Shown here piece after piece: positions 1-7,818 of a stretch of DNA of 64,000 nt. The notes under the pieces were generated by a model. The model did no database searches. It had not been told where the DNA came from and was given only the letters and a program-made list of their open reading frames with translations. A program made the translations under genes and the position numbers. The first letter of the stretch is position 1. Each line of letters starts with the position of its first letter. The stretch lies in the NCBI GenBank assembly GCA_046328575.1, contig JAXLWI010000009.1, positions 1-64,000 of the forward strand, given 5' to 3'. This DNA comes from JAGOBP01 sp046328575. GTDB taxonomy: Bacteria; Chloroflexota; Anaerolineae; Fen-1058.

Positions 1-416
1 CGGCCGCGCTGATCGCAATCGCTGCAACCCGCGCCGTAACAGCGCGTACAGGTTTTGCGCCCATGGCAGATCGGGCAGCGTTGTTTCCGCCGTTCGGGCA
101 GGCTATCGCGCAGGCGATCGATGAGGTCGGCGCGGCAGCGCGTGGCTGTGGCGGGCCGATCGGCACGAGCGACGGCGATATCACCGTTGGGATCGGGCAC
201 TTCGTAATCGGTGAGGTTCCAGATGTCGCTGGCTAAGACGGGCTTGTCATGTGCAGGCACCGACGCCAGGGCTTTGATGGTGACGTTCAGTTCGAGGATG
301 GAGCCATCGGCAAAGATGAAGCGCGATTTCAAGCGCGTCTGATTCGATTCGGTCACTACTTTGTAGTTTTCATCCACCCAGACAATTTCATCGATCGGTT
401 GATCGGCATCCGCCAT
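1..416 (-). CDS. Partial protein with DnaJ-like Cys-rich cluster
   Basis: The reading frame is open from an ATG at 416 to the window edge, so only the first 138 residues are seen. The start has a clear GGAGG (422-426) five bases upstream. The N-terminal ~90 residues are hydrophilic and unrecognised. Residues 114-134 hold six cysteines (C114, C117, C123, C126, C131, C134) in the pattern CxxCHGx3CxxCxGxGCxxC, close to the CxxCxGxG zinc-finger repeat of DnaJ-type chaperones. Zinc binding and a protein-folding or metal-handling role are inference. The C-terminus and the rest of the operon lie outside the window, so the family cannot be named. There is no signal peptide, so it is probably cytoplasmic. 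Confidence 0.72.
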   Translation of the reverse strand, partial: MADADQPIDEIVWVDENYKVVTESNQTRLKSRFIFADGSILELNVTIKALASVPAHDKPVLASDIWNLTDYEVPDPNGDIAVARADRPATATRCRADLIDRLRDSLPERRKQRCPICHGRKTCTRCYGAGCSDCDQRG

Positions 417-827
417 CTTCGCCTCCGGTTGTCCGACCTGCGCGCCCACGCACGATAATCTATCGGCGGGCCGTTTTCACAGCCGCCGAAGGCCGATTAC
501 TGCTGTACGAACGCAGGTCACACGTGTGTGATGTGAAGTCGGCGATTGATCCGGCCGAAGTGAGACTGGCTAGGTTCACGGTTCGGTCGGATTGGGTAGG
601 ATCGTCCGACTGTATGAGTGATACCGAGGGGCGAGTCGCAGAAGATACGGGGCAGCGGCAATAATCGGGATTTAAGTCCTCATTGTGCGGCGCGGCGCAA
701 GGCGGCCCGACATGCTTCGTCCGCTGGATGCGGTACGCGTTAGGGTTTGCCAGTAGGATGCGGGGAACTGGCATCGAGCAGGCTGGTCACTGTTGGCAAC
801 AGCGGTTGACTGGCCCCCTCACCCCAA

Positions 828-848
828 CCCTCTCCCAAAGGGAGAGGG
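828..848. repeat. CCCTCTCCC/GGGAGAGGG intergenic palindrome
   Basis: Perfect 9-bp inverted repeat, CCCTCTCCC then AAA then GGGAGAGGG, preceded by a C-rich CCCTCACCCCAA tract. This kind of element is widespread between genes in unrelated bacterial genomes (general knowledge). Its function here is unknown. Confidence 0.7.
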
Positions 849-873
849 TGCGGGGCGTGGACGCGGTATCACA

Positions 874-905
874 CCCGACCGCGGAAACGCGGACGGGGAG
901 CAGAA
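874..905. repeat. Palindromic element copy 1
   Basis: CCCGACCGCG, four bases, then CGCGGACGGG: a hairpin with one mismatch, followed by GAGCAGAA. The same arms and tail recur at 941-992, which points to a small repeated element and not to chance. Confidence 0.55.
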
Positions 906-940
906 CAGGCGGAAGGCGGGTGAAGGACAACTAAACCAGT

Positions 941-992
941 CCCGACCGCGGCCCTAAAGGGTGCTGCGCAAGGACGCGGTCGGGGAGCAGAA
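941..992. repeat. Palindromic element copy 2
   Basis: CCCGACCGCG pairs perfectly with CGCGGTCGGG across a longer loop that itself contains CCCTAAAGGG, and it is followed by GAGCAGAA as in the copy at 874-905. The copies differ in loop length and by one arm substitution. Confidence 0.55.
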
Positions 993-1044
993 GGTATGTG
1001 GGTGTCAACCTGCAAGCCGAACGGTTAGGGAGCAGCGCGCGGCG

Positions 1045-1500
1045 TTACTTGGCCGGGGCGCACTCGCCGCGGAAGTAGGCCCACTCATCGCAGGTGCTGC
1101 CGTTGGGAAAGACACATACGCCGCTTTGACTGCCATCCGTCGCAGTGACGATCTGGAGTTTACCGCCGTGATCGCCGCAATAGACGGATGCCGGATTCGG
1201 CAGATTGGCGGCTGGTGTTGAGGCTGGGGCGGGCGCGCGTAATGAATCGCCGGGTTTGCATTCGCCATGGAAGTAGGCCCATTCGTCGCATTCGCTTTTG
1301 TCGGGGAAGATGCACACCCCCGATACCGCGCCCGACGCAGCGGTGCGCAGATCGAGTTGGCCGCCGTTCTTTTCGCAATAAACGGACGCTGGATTAGGCA
1401 GATTGGGTTGCGGCGTGGGGGTTACGGGAGCCTGACAACCGGCCAGCGAAACCATCAGCCCCAACGCGATGAACAGCATTAACCACAAGTTGCGAATCAT
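1045..1500 (-). CDS. Lipoprotein with two DUF333 domains
   Basis: The 151-residue product starts with a lipoprotein signal (hydrophobic stretch ending LAGC), so it should be lipid-anchored outside the cytoplasmic membrane. After a Thr/Pro linker come two copies of a ~40-residue unit, NPASVYC...GG...C.FP.GS.CDEWAYFRGEC. This is the DUF333 pattern, with four cysteines per unit that probably form disulfides. I chose the ATG at 1500 because GGAGAA lies directly before it. Upstream ATGs (1512, 1641) lack this and lie in or beyond a hairpin. DUF333 proteins have no established function; some are annotated as putative hemolysin-like. The glutamine amidotransferase lies upstream on the same strand, and the two may share a transcript. 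Confidence 0.85.
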   Translation of the reverse strand: MIRNLWLMLFIALGLMVSLAGCQAPVTPTPQPNLPNPASVYCEKNGGQLDLRTAASGAVSGVCIFPDKSECDEWAYFHGECKPGDSLRAPAPASTPAANLPNPASVYCGDHGGKLQIVTATDGSQSGVCVFPNGSTCDEWAYFRGECAPAK

Positions 1501-1510
1501 GTTCTTCTCC

Positions 1511-1551
1511 ATAAGTGAGTGGCGAACTTCTTTGTTCGCCGTTTCACTTAT
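1511..1551 (-). promoter_or_regulatory. Hairpin abutting the lipoprotein ribosome site
   Basis: Inverted repeat with arms ATAAGTGA..GGCGAAC and GTTCGCC..TCACTTAT around a six-base loop. It ends immediately before the GGAGAA ribosome site of the DUF333 lipoprotein. It has no T-run, so an attenuator, mRNA-stabilising or translation-control hairpin is more likely than a strong terminator of the upstream gene. Confidence 0.5.
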
Positions 1552-1677
1552 CGTGACGAACGCGGGGCGCGATAAGTTCCAGCAAGCCAGTGAGGTTGCG
1601 GGCGCGGTGGACGCCCGTTTGCTCGGGCGTGACGCGGCCACGATGGCGAGCCTGCCGCTGTGCAGCGGGGCCGATGA

Positions 1678-2364
1678 TTACGCCAGTCCGGTGGCGGCGA
1701 GGAAGTTGTCGATCAAGCGCTCGGCTTGAGCGCGCAGCGCCGCCTCGTTCGCATCCACTGCGGCCTGAAAATCGGCGGCATTGGCTGGTTGCTTGGAGAA
1801 ACCGGCGAACCAACTCCGCAGCATAGCCGGGGACACTTCGGGATGAAATTGCAGACCATAGGCACGCGTGCCGTAGCGAAACGCCTGGTTGGCGCACGCC
1901 GTGGAACTGACCAGCCGCACCGCGCCGTCTGGAATCTCAAAGGTATCGTCGTGCCATTCCACCGCGGCCAGCGCGGGCAGGTTCGCAAACAGCGGATCGG
2001 TCTGGCCGTCGGCCGTCAACGTCAACGGCACCAGTCCCACCTCGGACGCGCCGCCCACCCGCACTGTGGCGTCCAGCGCCTTGGCCAATAACTGCCCGCC
2101 CAGGCACACACCCAAGATCGCCTTGTCCGCCGCCACTGCCGCGCGAATGACGCGTGTTTCGTCGATCAACCACGGATGTCGATCGTCCGCATACACGTTC
2201 ATCTCGCCGCCCATGATGAGCAGCAGATCGAACGGTTCGAACGCAGGGAGCGCCTCCCCCCGATCGAGCCGCACCACCTCCAGCACCGCGCCGCGCTTCG
2301 TCAGCGCGTCACCCAGATAACCGGGGCCGTCATTCAATTCGTGTTGCAGAACCAGGACACGCAT
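1678..2364 (-). CDS. Class I glutamine amidotransferase (GMP-synthase-like)
   Basis: The 228-residue protein is a stand-alone class I glutamine amidotransferase domain. The nucleophile elbow GVCLGGQ gives catalytic Cys87, and the FHPE motif near residue 174 supplies His174 and Glu176, so the triad is complete. The oxyanion region LLIMGGEMNVY is also present. Such free domains hydrolyse glutamine or act on gamma-glutamyl amide bonds (as PuuD- and GMP-synthase-like proteins do). No synthetase partner is adjacent, so the substrate is unknown. It is cytoplasmic, with no signal peptide. The ribosome site is weak (GCGAGA). It is transcribed toward the DUF333 lipoprotein, about 180 bases away. Confidence 0.88.
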   Translation of the reverse strand: MRVLVLQHELNDGPGYLGDALTKRGAVLEVVRLDRGEALPAFEPFDLLLIMGGEMNVYADDRHPWLIDETRVIRAAVAADKAILGVCLGGQLLAKALDATVRVGGASEVGLVPLTLTADGQTDPLFANLPALAAVEWHDDTFEIPDGAVRLVSSTACANQAFRYGTRAYGLQFHPEVSPAMLRSWFAGFSKQPANAADFQAAVDANEAALRAQAERLIDNFLAATGLA

Positions 2365-2441
2365 CTTGTCTCGCCACCTGATGAAGTTGAGCGGCGTTAT
2401 TATACAAGAGGTCGGCGGTGCGCGGCTAGCTGCGCCCGCCC

Positions 2442-5400
2442 TTACCGCCGGATCAACGGCAGATACACATCGCCCTGGCCGATGGTCACGAGCACCGGGC
2501 CAAAGATGTTGTTGGCTTCATCGCCTTCCACTATGCGGCCATGCGCGCCGGTGCTGTTGGCCGTGCCATACGGCGAACCGTGCGTATCGGCTTGAAGATA
2601 AACCCAGTACGAGCCGGTGGGCGTGATGGGCACTGAGAACGTTAGCGGCCACGTTTCATTCACCCCCAGGCCGCCCAGACCAACGGTTGTGGTGTAGAAC
2701 TTGGCCACCCGATAGTACGCGGCGCGGAAGGTGGCGGGACAATCGAACGTCAACGTGGGGCAGCCGCCCAGATAGCGATCGCCGGGGCCCAGCGGCGCAG
2801 CCGCGCCGACCGGTTTAACGTAGATATCCACGCCAAACCAACCGGTGCCATCGGCGGCAGTGGTCGGCGCAAAGCCTTGATTGCTCACCGACGCGTAAAA
2901 GGTGATGGGCTGCTTGGTGGTGCGCCAATGGCTGCCAATGGTCAAGGCGTTGATGGCCAGGTCCGGCCCGGCCACCACTACCCGCTTCTCTTCGCCTTGA
3001 TTGCTGGGATCTATTTCGACGCCGTGCGCGCTATCGGCCTGCGCTTCGGCGTAATTGGCCACCGCCAGCACATTCGGCGCTTGCGCGGCCAGCGTCGGCG
3101 AGACTTGCGCCACAAACGTCAACTGCGTAGTTTGATTGGGGCCAAGCTGCGGAATGAGCGCCACATAGAGCGTGTTGCCATCGACATCGTCGCCGACTAA
3201 GGTCCAGCCCGTACAGGGCGCGGCGCACGCTAACACGTGCGGCGGCGCGAAATCAGGCAGGCCGGGTTCAAGATAGTCCACGACTTGAATGTTCGTCGCC
3301 GTGATCGGCAGCGCGGTGACGTTGGTCAGGCGCAGCGTGTAGGTGATGAGTTCGCCGGGCGGGGCTTTTGTCCGGCTGGACGTCAGACTGAGTTTGAGAT
3401 CAAACCGATAACGGATCGGCACCCGATCGGGTTGGCTGTCAATCGTCTTGAGGCCGGTCCCGCCAAACTGCGCGACGTTGACAATCTCGCCGCCGTCGGG
3501 CGCTTGCGTCGTCGAGGTGAGGATGCGGCCGACGAATTGCAAGGTCTTGACGGTGTTGGTCGGCACGGACCCGATCGTCCAGTACAAGCGGCCCTGATTG
3601 AGTGTGGGCGCGGGCGTACCCAGGCTGGTCACGTACGTGATCGAGACGGGCAGCTGATCGGTAATGACGACGCCCGTCAGGGGTTGATGGGTGGGCGGGT
3701 TGGTGTAGATCAGCGTGTACGTGATCAGATCGCCCGGCTGGGCCTGGCCGCGCGTTTGACCGGGGGCCGAGGTGCTGTGCGACACGCTGAGTTTGTACGG
3801 CGCACCGACACTGTGCACCACCGTGGGCGAATGCGCGATGAGTTCGCTGCTATCCAGCGTGGCGTTGTTGCGAATGACGTCGCCATACTTCAAGCCCGGA
3901 TCGACCGTCACGGCAAAGCCCACGCTGCCGCCGGCTTGCGGGGCCAGCGGGCCAATCTCCCAGTAGATATTCGGCGCGTTTTCCGCGTGCAGGGTGATGC
4001 CCGGCGAGGCAAAGATCGAGCCGGGCACATACGTGGTGCGCGCTGGGACGACGTCGGTGATGAAGGTGTTGTGCAAGATCAGGTCGGCCTTGTTCTGAAA
4101 CGTCAGCGTGTAGACGATGCGCTCGCCTTCGGCGACTACGCTGCCCCCGGCTGGATTGGCGGTCTTCAAGAACAGCGGCGGCTCCGGCGCGATGTAGTGC
4201 AAATCCACGCGCGACAGAATGGGCGAGAGGGTGGTGTTCGTCGTCGTGAAGAACACTTGATACTGCACGTAGCGGGCGGTGATCGCCAGCGGCAGCGTGG
4301 TGGTCGAGACACCGGCGGCAAATTGCGCCGGATACTGCGCCGACCACGCCGAGTACGCGCCGCCGTCCACCCGATAGCGATAGCGCAGCGTCGCGGTGAC
4401 CACGTTGGGATCGGGCAAGTTGACGGTCCAACTCAACTGCGTCAACGGATAATTCTTCTCCATGTCAAAGGGCAGCGCAGTGAACGAGCCGTCGTCCACG
4501 TAACCCGAACCGTCCTCGCCCGCTGTCGCCCCGGCGTTGATGATGTTGGTCTCGATCGGTTGGTTGCTGCCCGTCGAACCACCGATGACGTAGATCCACC
4601 CATCGTTGTTGATAACGGCGGTGTGCAGCAGGCGCGGCGGTGTAATCGCGCTGCTGCCTGGCCAACTGCTAACCCCGCCCGCCGCGCGATCGAGCGCGGA
4701 GAACACCAGATTCGACGCGTTGGAAATGCCGTCCAGCGCGCCGCCGATCGCGTAAAGCTGCCCGCCAAACGAGACGGCCGCGCCTGCAAAGATGTTGCGC
4801 GGCATGGCGTTGGTGGTCAGCCAGCCGGTGATATCGCCGGTGGCCGTCAACGGCTGCGCGTAATACACATCGGGCACGATGCCGCCGCCGCCCACCGTCG
4901 TCACGCTGACGCCCGCCATCGAATAGAGACGATCGTTGACGGTGGCCACGGCCATTTGATTGTAAGTTTTGTACGGCAGCCCAGCGGTGGCGGTGTGCCA
5001 CGTGGAGATCTGGCCCGTCGCCGGATCGGGTTCGGCGTAGTAGACCTCGTTACTGCCTTGATTGGCTACCGGCCCGCCCGGCGAACGACCGCCCAGATAG
5101 TACAGGCGATTGCCCAGCACCACCGCTTGCCCATCGCTCAACGGTTCGGGCAGCGGCGCGGTGGCGGTGACGGTGATCACATCGCCAGTATCCGGATCGA
5201 TGGTGACAAACGCGACCGTGGCGTAGTAGTGCTGCAATAGGCCATCATCGCCGCCTAACAGATACACCCGATCGTTCAACATCACCGCCGCTTGGCCTTT
5301 AACCCCGGCGTTGCCCATCGTAAACGTGTAGACGTTGGTCGGCAGCATCGCCGTGGCCGTAAGCCAGGTGCTCACGTCGTGTGTCGTCGAGTTGACGGTC

Positions 5401-5756
5401 GCATATTGGATCGAGCGCGTCGTGCCGGTGCTGGTGCGTCCGCCAAACACATACAGGCGATTGTGATAGGCCACCGCCGCATGCTCAAAGCGCGGCACAA
5501 ACCCGGTCGAGTTGGTGTTGGTCAACCATGCGCCGGCAATGCCCAGCCGCAGCAGCGTCACTTCGCCATCGCCCAGGCGCGTCATGCCCGTTTGCAGAAA
5601 CGCGCCGCGGTTGAAATCGTCGAGCGTGGTTTGCGTTAGCGTCACCGTGCGGCTGTCCGGCGCGGCGTTCGTGCGCGGAGCGCGCAGCAGCAGCAACACT
5701 CCGAGCGCCAAACTCAATCCGATCAAGAGCGGCGAGAATTTTCGCAGGTGGTTCAT
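2442..5756 (-). CDS. Secreted Kelch/DUF11/CARDB protein with YLPL tail
   Basis: This 1104-residue surface or secreted protein begins with a signal peptide (hydrophobic residues ~10-27). Residues ~60-420 carry about six Kelch blades, each with an LY.(F/L/M)GG core such as NRLYVFGGR, which predicts a beta-propeller. A beta-sandwich segment follows. Then come about three DUF11-type repeats (~530-930, core ITYTL...N), and a CARDB-like domain (~945-1085). The chain ends GDVYLPLIRR; a similar LPL tail occurs in the beta-helix protein at 46293. AAGGG precedes the ATG. No sortase motif or terminal membrane helix is visible. The modules are those of adhesive or polymer-binding surface proteins; a ligand cannot be inferred. 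A structured leader lies upstream. Confidence 0.85.
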   Translation of the reverse strand: MNHLRKFSPLLIGLSLALGVLLLLRAPRTNAAPDSRTVTLTQTTLDDFNRGAFLQTGMTRLGDGEVTLLRLGIAGAWLTNTNSTGFVPRFEHAAVAYHNRLYVFGGRTSTGTTRSIQYATVNSTTHDVSTWLTATAMLPTNVYTFTMGNAGVKGQAAVMLNDRVYLLGGDDGLLQHYYATVAFVTIDPDTGDVITVTATAPLPEPLSDGQAVVLGNRLYYLGGRSPGGPVANQGSNEVYYAEPDPATGQISTWHTATAGLPYKTYNQMAVATVNDRLYSMAGVSVTTVGGGGIVPDVYYAQPLTATGDITGWLTTNAMPRNIFAGAAVSFGGQLYAIGGALDGISNASNLVFSALDRAAGGVSSWPGSSAITPPRLLHTAVINNDGWIYVIGGSTGSNQPIETNIINAGATAGEDGSGYVDDGSFTALPFDMEKNYPLTQLSWTVNLPDPNVVTATLRYRYRVDGGAYSAWSAQYPAQFAAGVSTTTLPLAITARYVQYQVFFTTTNTTLSPILSRVDLHYIAPEPPLFLKTANPAGGSVVAEGERIVYTLTFQNKADLILHNTFITDVVPARTTYVPGSIFASPGITLHAENAPNIYWEIGPLAPQAGGSVGFAVTVDPGLKYGDVIRNNATLDSSELIAHSPTVVHSVGAPYKLSVSHSTSAPGQTRGQAQPGDLITYTLIYTNPPTHQPLTGVVITDQLPVSITYVTSLGTPAPTLNQGRLYWTIGSVPTNTVKTLQFVGRILTSTTQAPDGGEIVNVAQFGGTGLKTIDSQPDRVPIRYRFDLKLSLTSSRTKAPPGELITYTLRLTNVTALPITATNIQVVDYLEPGLPDFAPPHVLACAAPCTGWTLVGDDVDGNTLYVALIPQLGPNQTTQLTFVAQVSPTLAAQAPNVLAVANYAEAQADSAHGVEIDPSNQGEEKRVVVAGPDLAINALTIGSHWRTTKQPITFYASVSNQGFAPTTAADGTGWFGVDIYVKPVGAAAPLGPGDRYLGGCPTLTFDCPATFRAAYYRVAKFYTTTVGLGGLGVNETWPLTFSVPITPTGSYWVYLQADTHGSPYGTANSTGAHGRIVEGDEANNIFGPVLVTIGQGDVYLPLIRR

Positions 5757-5959
5757 GGTGATCCCTTCTTAAAACAAATGCGAGTCACATGTGCCGAGCA
5801 AAGTCGGCCTAAACGTCAGGCCCGCAAGCCGTTAGCGGGCAACCTGGCTAACGGCTAATCAGTCTTGCTGTTAAGCACCTGGCTGCCCGCTTAAAGCACG
5901 CGGGAATGACTGACCTCACCGGACTTCTTGGGCAGCGGTCCGCTTAATCGATCGCATTC
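5757..5959 (-). promoter_or_regulatory. Structured leader upstream of the Kelch protein
   Basis: The interval before the Kelch gene is rich in pairing. There is a perfect 9-bp hairpin, GCCGTTAGC/GCTAACGGC, at 5828-5855, and a larger inverted relationship between GCGGGCA-type segments at ~5839 and ~5887. The Tad terminator lies just beyond at 5960. It may be a long 5' UTR with a regulatory fold. I could not match it to a known riboswitch class. Confidence 0.4.
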
Positions 5960-5996
5960 AAAAAAACGAGCCGCCGACGATTAACGTTTCGGCGGC
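5960..5996 (-). terminator. Rho-independent terminator of the Tad-like operon
   Basis: On the minus strand a GC-rich stem, GCCGCCGA/TCGGCGGC, is followed within a few bases by a run of seven T. It lies 50 bases after the stop of the TadG-like gene and fits the end of the three-gene pilin operon. Confidence 0.85.
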
Positions 5997-6045
5997 CCGC
6001 TACTAACGATATGGATCGGCCAACGTACCCAGGGGCCGTTGGCAG

Positions 6046-7251
6046 TTACTTCAGCAGAATAACGCGCGCGCGCGTGGGCGGACATACGGCGGGATCGTAG
6101 TTGATGGTTAACTGCGAGCCGCTGGCGCTGACCGACCGGGCAAAGATCGCGCCGCTGACACCCAGGTTACGAGCCGCGCTGAAGTTGACGTCGCCGTTCG
6201 GCGCGTAGATCAGCCCTTGCCACACCGAATCGGACGCGGCCACCTGAATCGCGCCCTGGCTGGTGTTGTCGGAATTCGAGAAGAACAACAGGTTGTGATA
6301 GTACGCCGACAGGTTGACGGTGCCGTTGTATTTCTGCGTGCCCTGCGACACGATGGTCACGCGGTTCGGACCCGCGCCGTTGATCTGGACATTGCCGGTC
6401 ACGTAGTACACCCCGTCGCCCGCCGCCAACGAATTGAGATTGCCGCTGATGTAGTGATAGGCGCTGCCCAACGACCGCGCAATGGCGCCGTCCGGCCGGA
6501 AGTCGCTGAAGTCCCACGGCGGATTGGTCTGCGGCGGCTGACCGTTGAGGACTGGCGCACCGGTCGCATCGCATTGACCGTCGGGCGAGCAGCTGCCCAC
6601 TGAGTACACAGTGCCGTTGATGACGACGGTGTTGTTCAGATGCATGTCGCCGCCGGAATACAGGCCGCCGCCATTAATGGTCATGTCGCTGCCGGTGGTC
6701 GACAGGTTGTTGGGGCCGCAGTCCTGGCACGACGCAAAGATCGCAAAGTCCCCGCAGCCTTCCGGCGGAATGATCACCGCTGTCGCCGCGGCATCAGCGC
6801 CCATGATGGTGCGGCCCAGCAGACTGGCAAAGAAGGTGTTGAAGTCGCGTTTGGCGGTGACTTGAATGCCACCGGCGTTGGGCGGAATGCTGCCCGCGGT
6901 CCCCACTTCAATACTCTGCGCCGTGCCGTGCTTGTCGGTGTAATACGCCACGACGTTCGAGTTGTAGAAGTCCCGCGCCGAACCGGTGGTATCGGCTACG
7001 CCGTTGTCTTCGGCGGCTGCGTTGATGTCCACGCGCACACTCGTCTCCGACGAATCACCCGCCGACAGATGCAGCCACAATTCGCGCGCGCCCGCCAGCG
7101 CCGCGGCATCGGCGGCGTTTTGCGCGCGGCGGCGTTCGACAAAGGTGTTGCCGCCGTCGATGGCCAGGGCCGCAAAGGCCAACAGGGCCACCATGGCCAA
7201 GGCCAGAATCACAATGGCCTGCCCGTGTTCCGTCTCGCGTCTGGGTTCCAT
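6046..7251 (-). CDS. TadG-like pilus protein with C-terminal beta-rich domain
   Basis: The 401-residue protein starts with a short positively charged segment and the hydrophobic helix GQAIVILALAMVALLAFAALA. The following DGG...RRRAQNAADAAALAGA is the signature of TadG-type Flp pilus proteins. The remainder is exported. It has a Cys pair region (CGDF...CQDC) and then Gly/Asn-rich repeats (INGGGLYSGGDMHLNN..) that look like a beta-helical or bactofilin-like fold. It is the last gene of a minus-strand set of three pilin-like genes and is followed by a terminator. AGGAGG eight bases before the ATG fixes the start. A role as minor pilin or pilus-tip/anchor protein is likely. No Tad ATPase or platform gene is in the window. 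Confidence 0.85.
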   Translation of the reverse strand: MEPRRETEHGQAIVILALAMVALLAFAALAIDGGNTFVERRRAQNAADAAALAGARELWLHLSAGDSSETSVRVDINAAAEDNGVADTTGSARDFYNSNVVAYYTDKHGTAQSIEVGTAGSIPPNAGGIQVTAKRDFNTFFASLLGRTIMGADAAATAVIIPPEGCGDFAIFASCQDCGPNNLSTTGSDMTINGGGLYSGGDMHLNNTVVINGTVYSVGSCSPDGQCDATGAPVLNGQPPQTNPPWDFSDFRPDGAIARSLGSAYHYISGNLNSLAAGDGVYYVTGNVQINGAGPNRVTIVSQGTQKYNGTVNLSAYYHNLLFFSNSDNTSQGAIQVAASDSVWQGLIYAPNGDVNFSAARNLGVSGAIFARSVSASGSQLTINYDPAVCPPTRARVILLK

Positions 7252-7312
7252 AATGAGTCCTCCTAAATTATCAGCCGTGCTTCACGCCGGCCAGCGGTTT
7301 GCCCCGGGCCGC

Positions 7313-7804
7313 TCAGTTCTTCTTCAAATCCAAAATGTTCTGCACCGCATTCGCCGTCAGGATCAATTCGCCGCCGGGAAGCAGCGGGCTGAACGGCCCC
7401 AGCATTCTGAAACGATATTGCACGCGCACTTGGATCGGGTTGCCCTCGGTCGTCGTTTCGTTTGAATACTGATCGGTGCCATCCGCATAGGTAACGGAGA
7501 CCGTCATGAGATCCGCGGATACCAAGCCGCCGTTGGGACTTTCATACTTGGCGCGATAGTCGACGTTGTTGGGATTGGTGCAGGCTGCCGCACTGCTGGC
7601 ATGCGGGCAGCGGGGATTGATGGCCGCGTACAGCGCCCCTTCACCGGCGGCGTTCTGAATGGCGATGTAACTGAAGAAGGCGCGGCCAACATCCAACACG
7701 CCGCTCAATATGACCAGCAAGATCACCATCATCAAAGACAGTTCGACCAGGCTCTGGCCGCGTTCGTCCAGGCGTCGCCGTGAGCGACGTACACGTGATT
7801 GCAT
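7313..7804 (-). CDS. TadE-like minor pilin
   Basis: This 163-residue protein has an Arg-rich N-terminus and then ERGQSLVELSLMMVILLVI, the TadE-type motif (Gly-Gln-Ser/Ala-x-Val-Glu before the membrane helix). The exported part contains two cysteines (C..ASSAAAC) and a beta-rich tail. I placed the start at 7804, where GGAGG lies eight bases upstream. A longer frame from 7822 overlaps the previous stop but has no better ribosome site. It is the middle gene of the pilin operon, 15 bases after the FN3-containing TadE homologue. The TadE family forms minor pseudopilins needed for Flp/Tad pilus assembly; the role here is inferred from family and context. Confidence 0.85.
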   Translation of the reverse strand: MQSRVRRSRRRLDERGQSLVELSLMMVILLVILSGVLDVGRAFFSYIAIQNAAGEGALYAAINPRCPHASSAAACTNPNNVDYRAKYESPNGGLVSADLMTVSVTYADGTDQYSNETTTEGNPIQVRVQYRFRMLGPFSPLLPGGELILTANAVQNILDLKKN

Positions 7805-7818
7805 CGTAATACCTCCAG

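Larger units (their letters stand above)
417..1044. other. Gene-free interval with palindromic repeats
   Basis: No reading frame in this 628-base gap has an acceptable ribosome site or family resemblance. Its content is repetitive. There is a 9-bp perfect hairpin at 828-848 inside a C-rich tract, and two related palindromic elements at 874-905 and 941-992 ending in the same GGAGCAGAA tail. The short frames across it translate the repeats and are not taken as genes. Confidence 0.6.

Noticed and set aside
460..934. Short frames on both strands in the left intergenic gap
   Set aside because: They translate repeats, lack ribosome sites and resemble no protein.
3237..5240. Long 667-residue open frame on the plus strand
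   Set aside because: Exact antisense shadow of the Kelch/DUF11 gene; Arg-rich, no ribosome site and no family features.
5785..5860. Resemblance to a cyclic-di-GMP-I riboswitch on the plus strand (GCAAAG..CCTAAAC..AGCGGG)
   Set aside because: The 5' helix and GNRA-loop part are missing, and no plus-strand gene follows.
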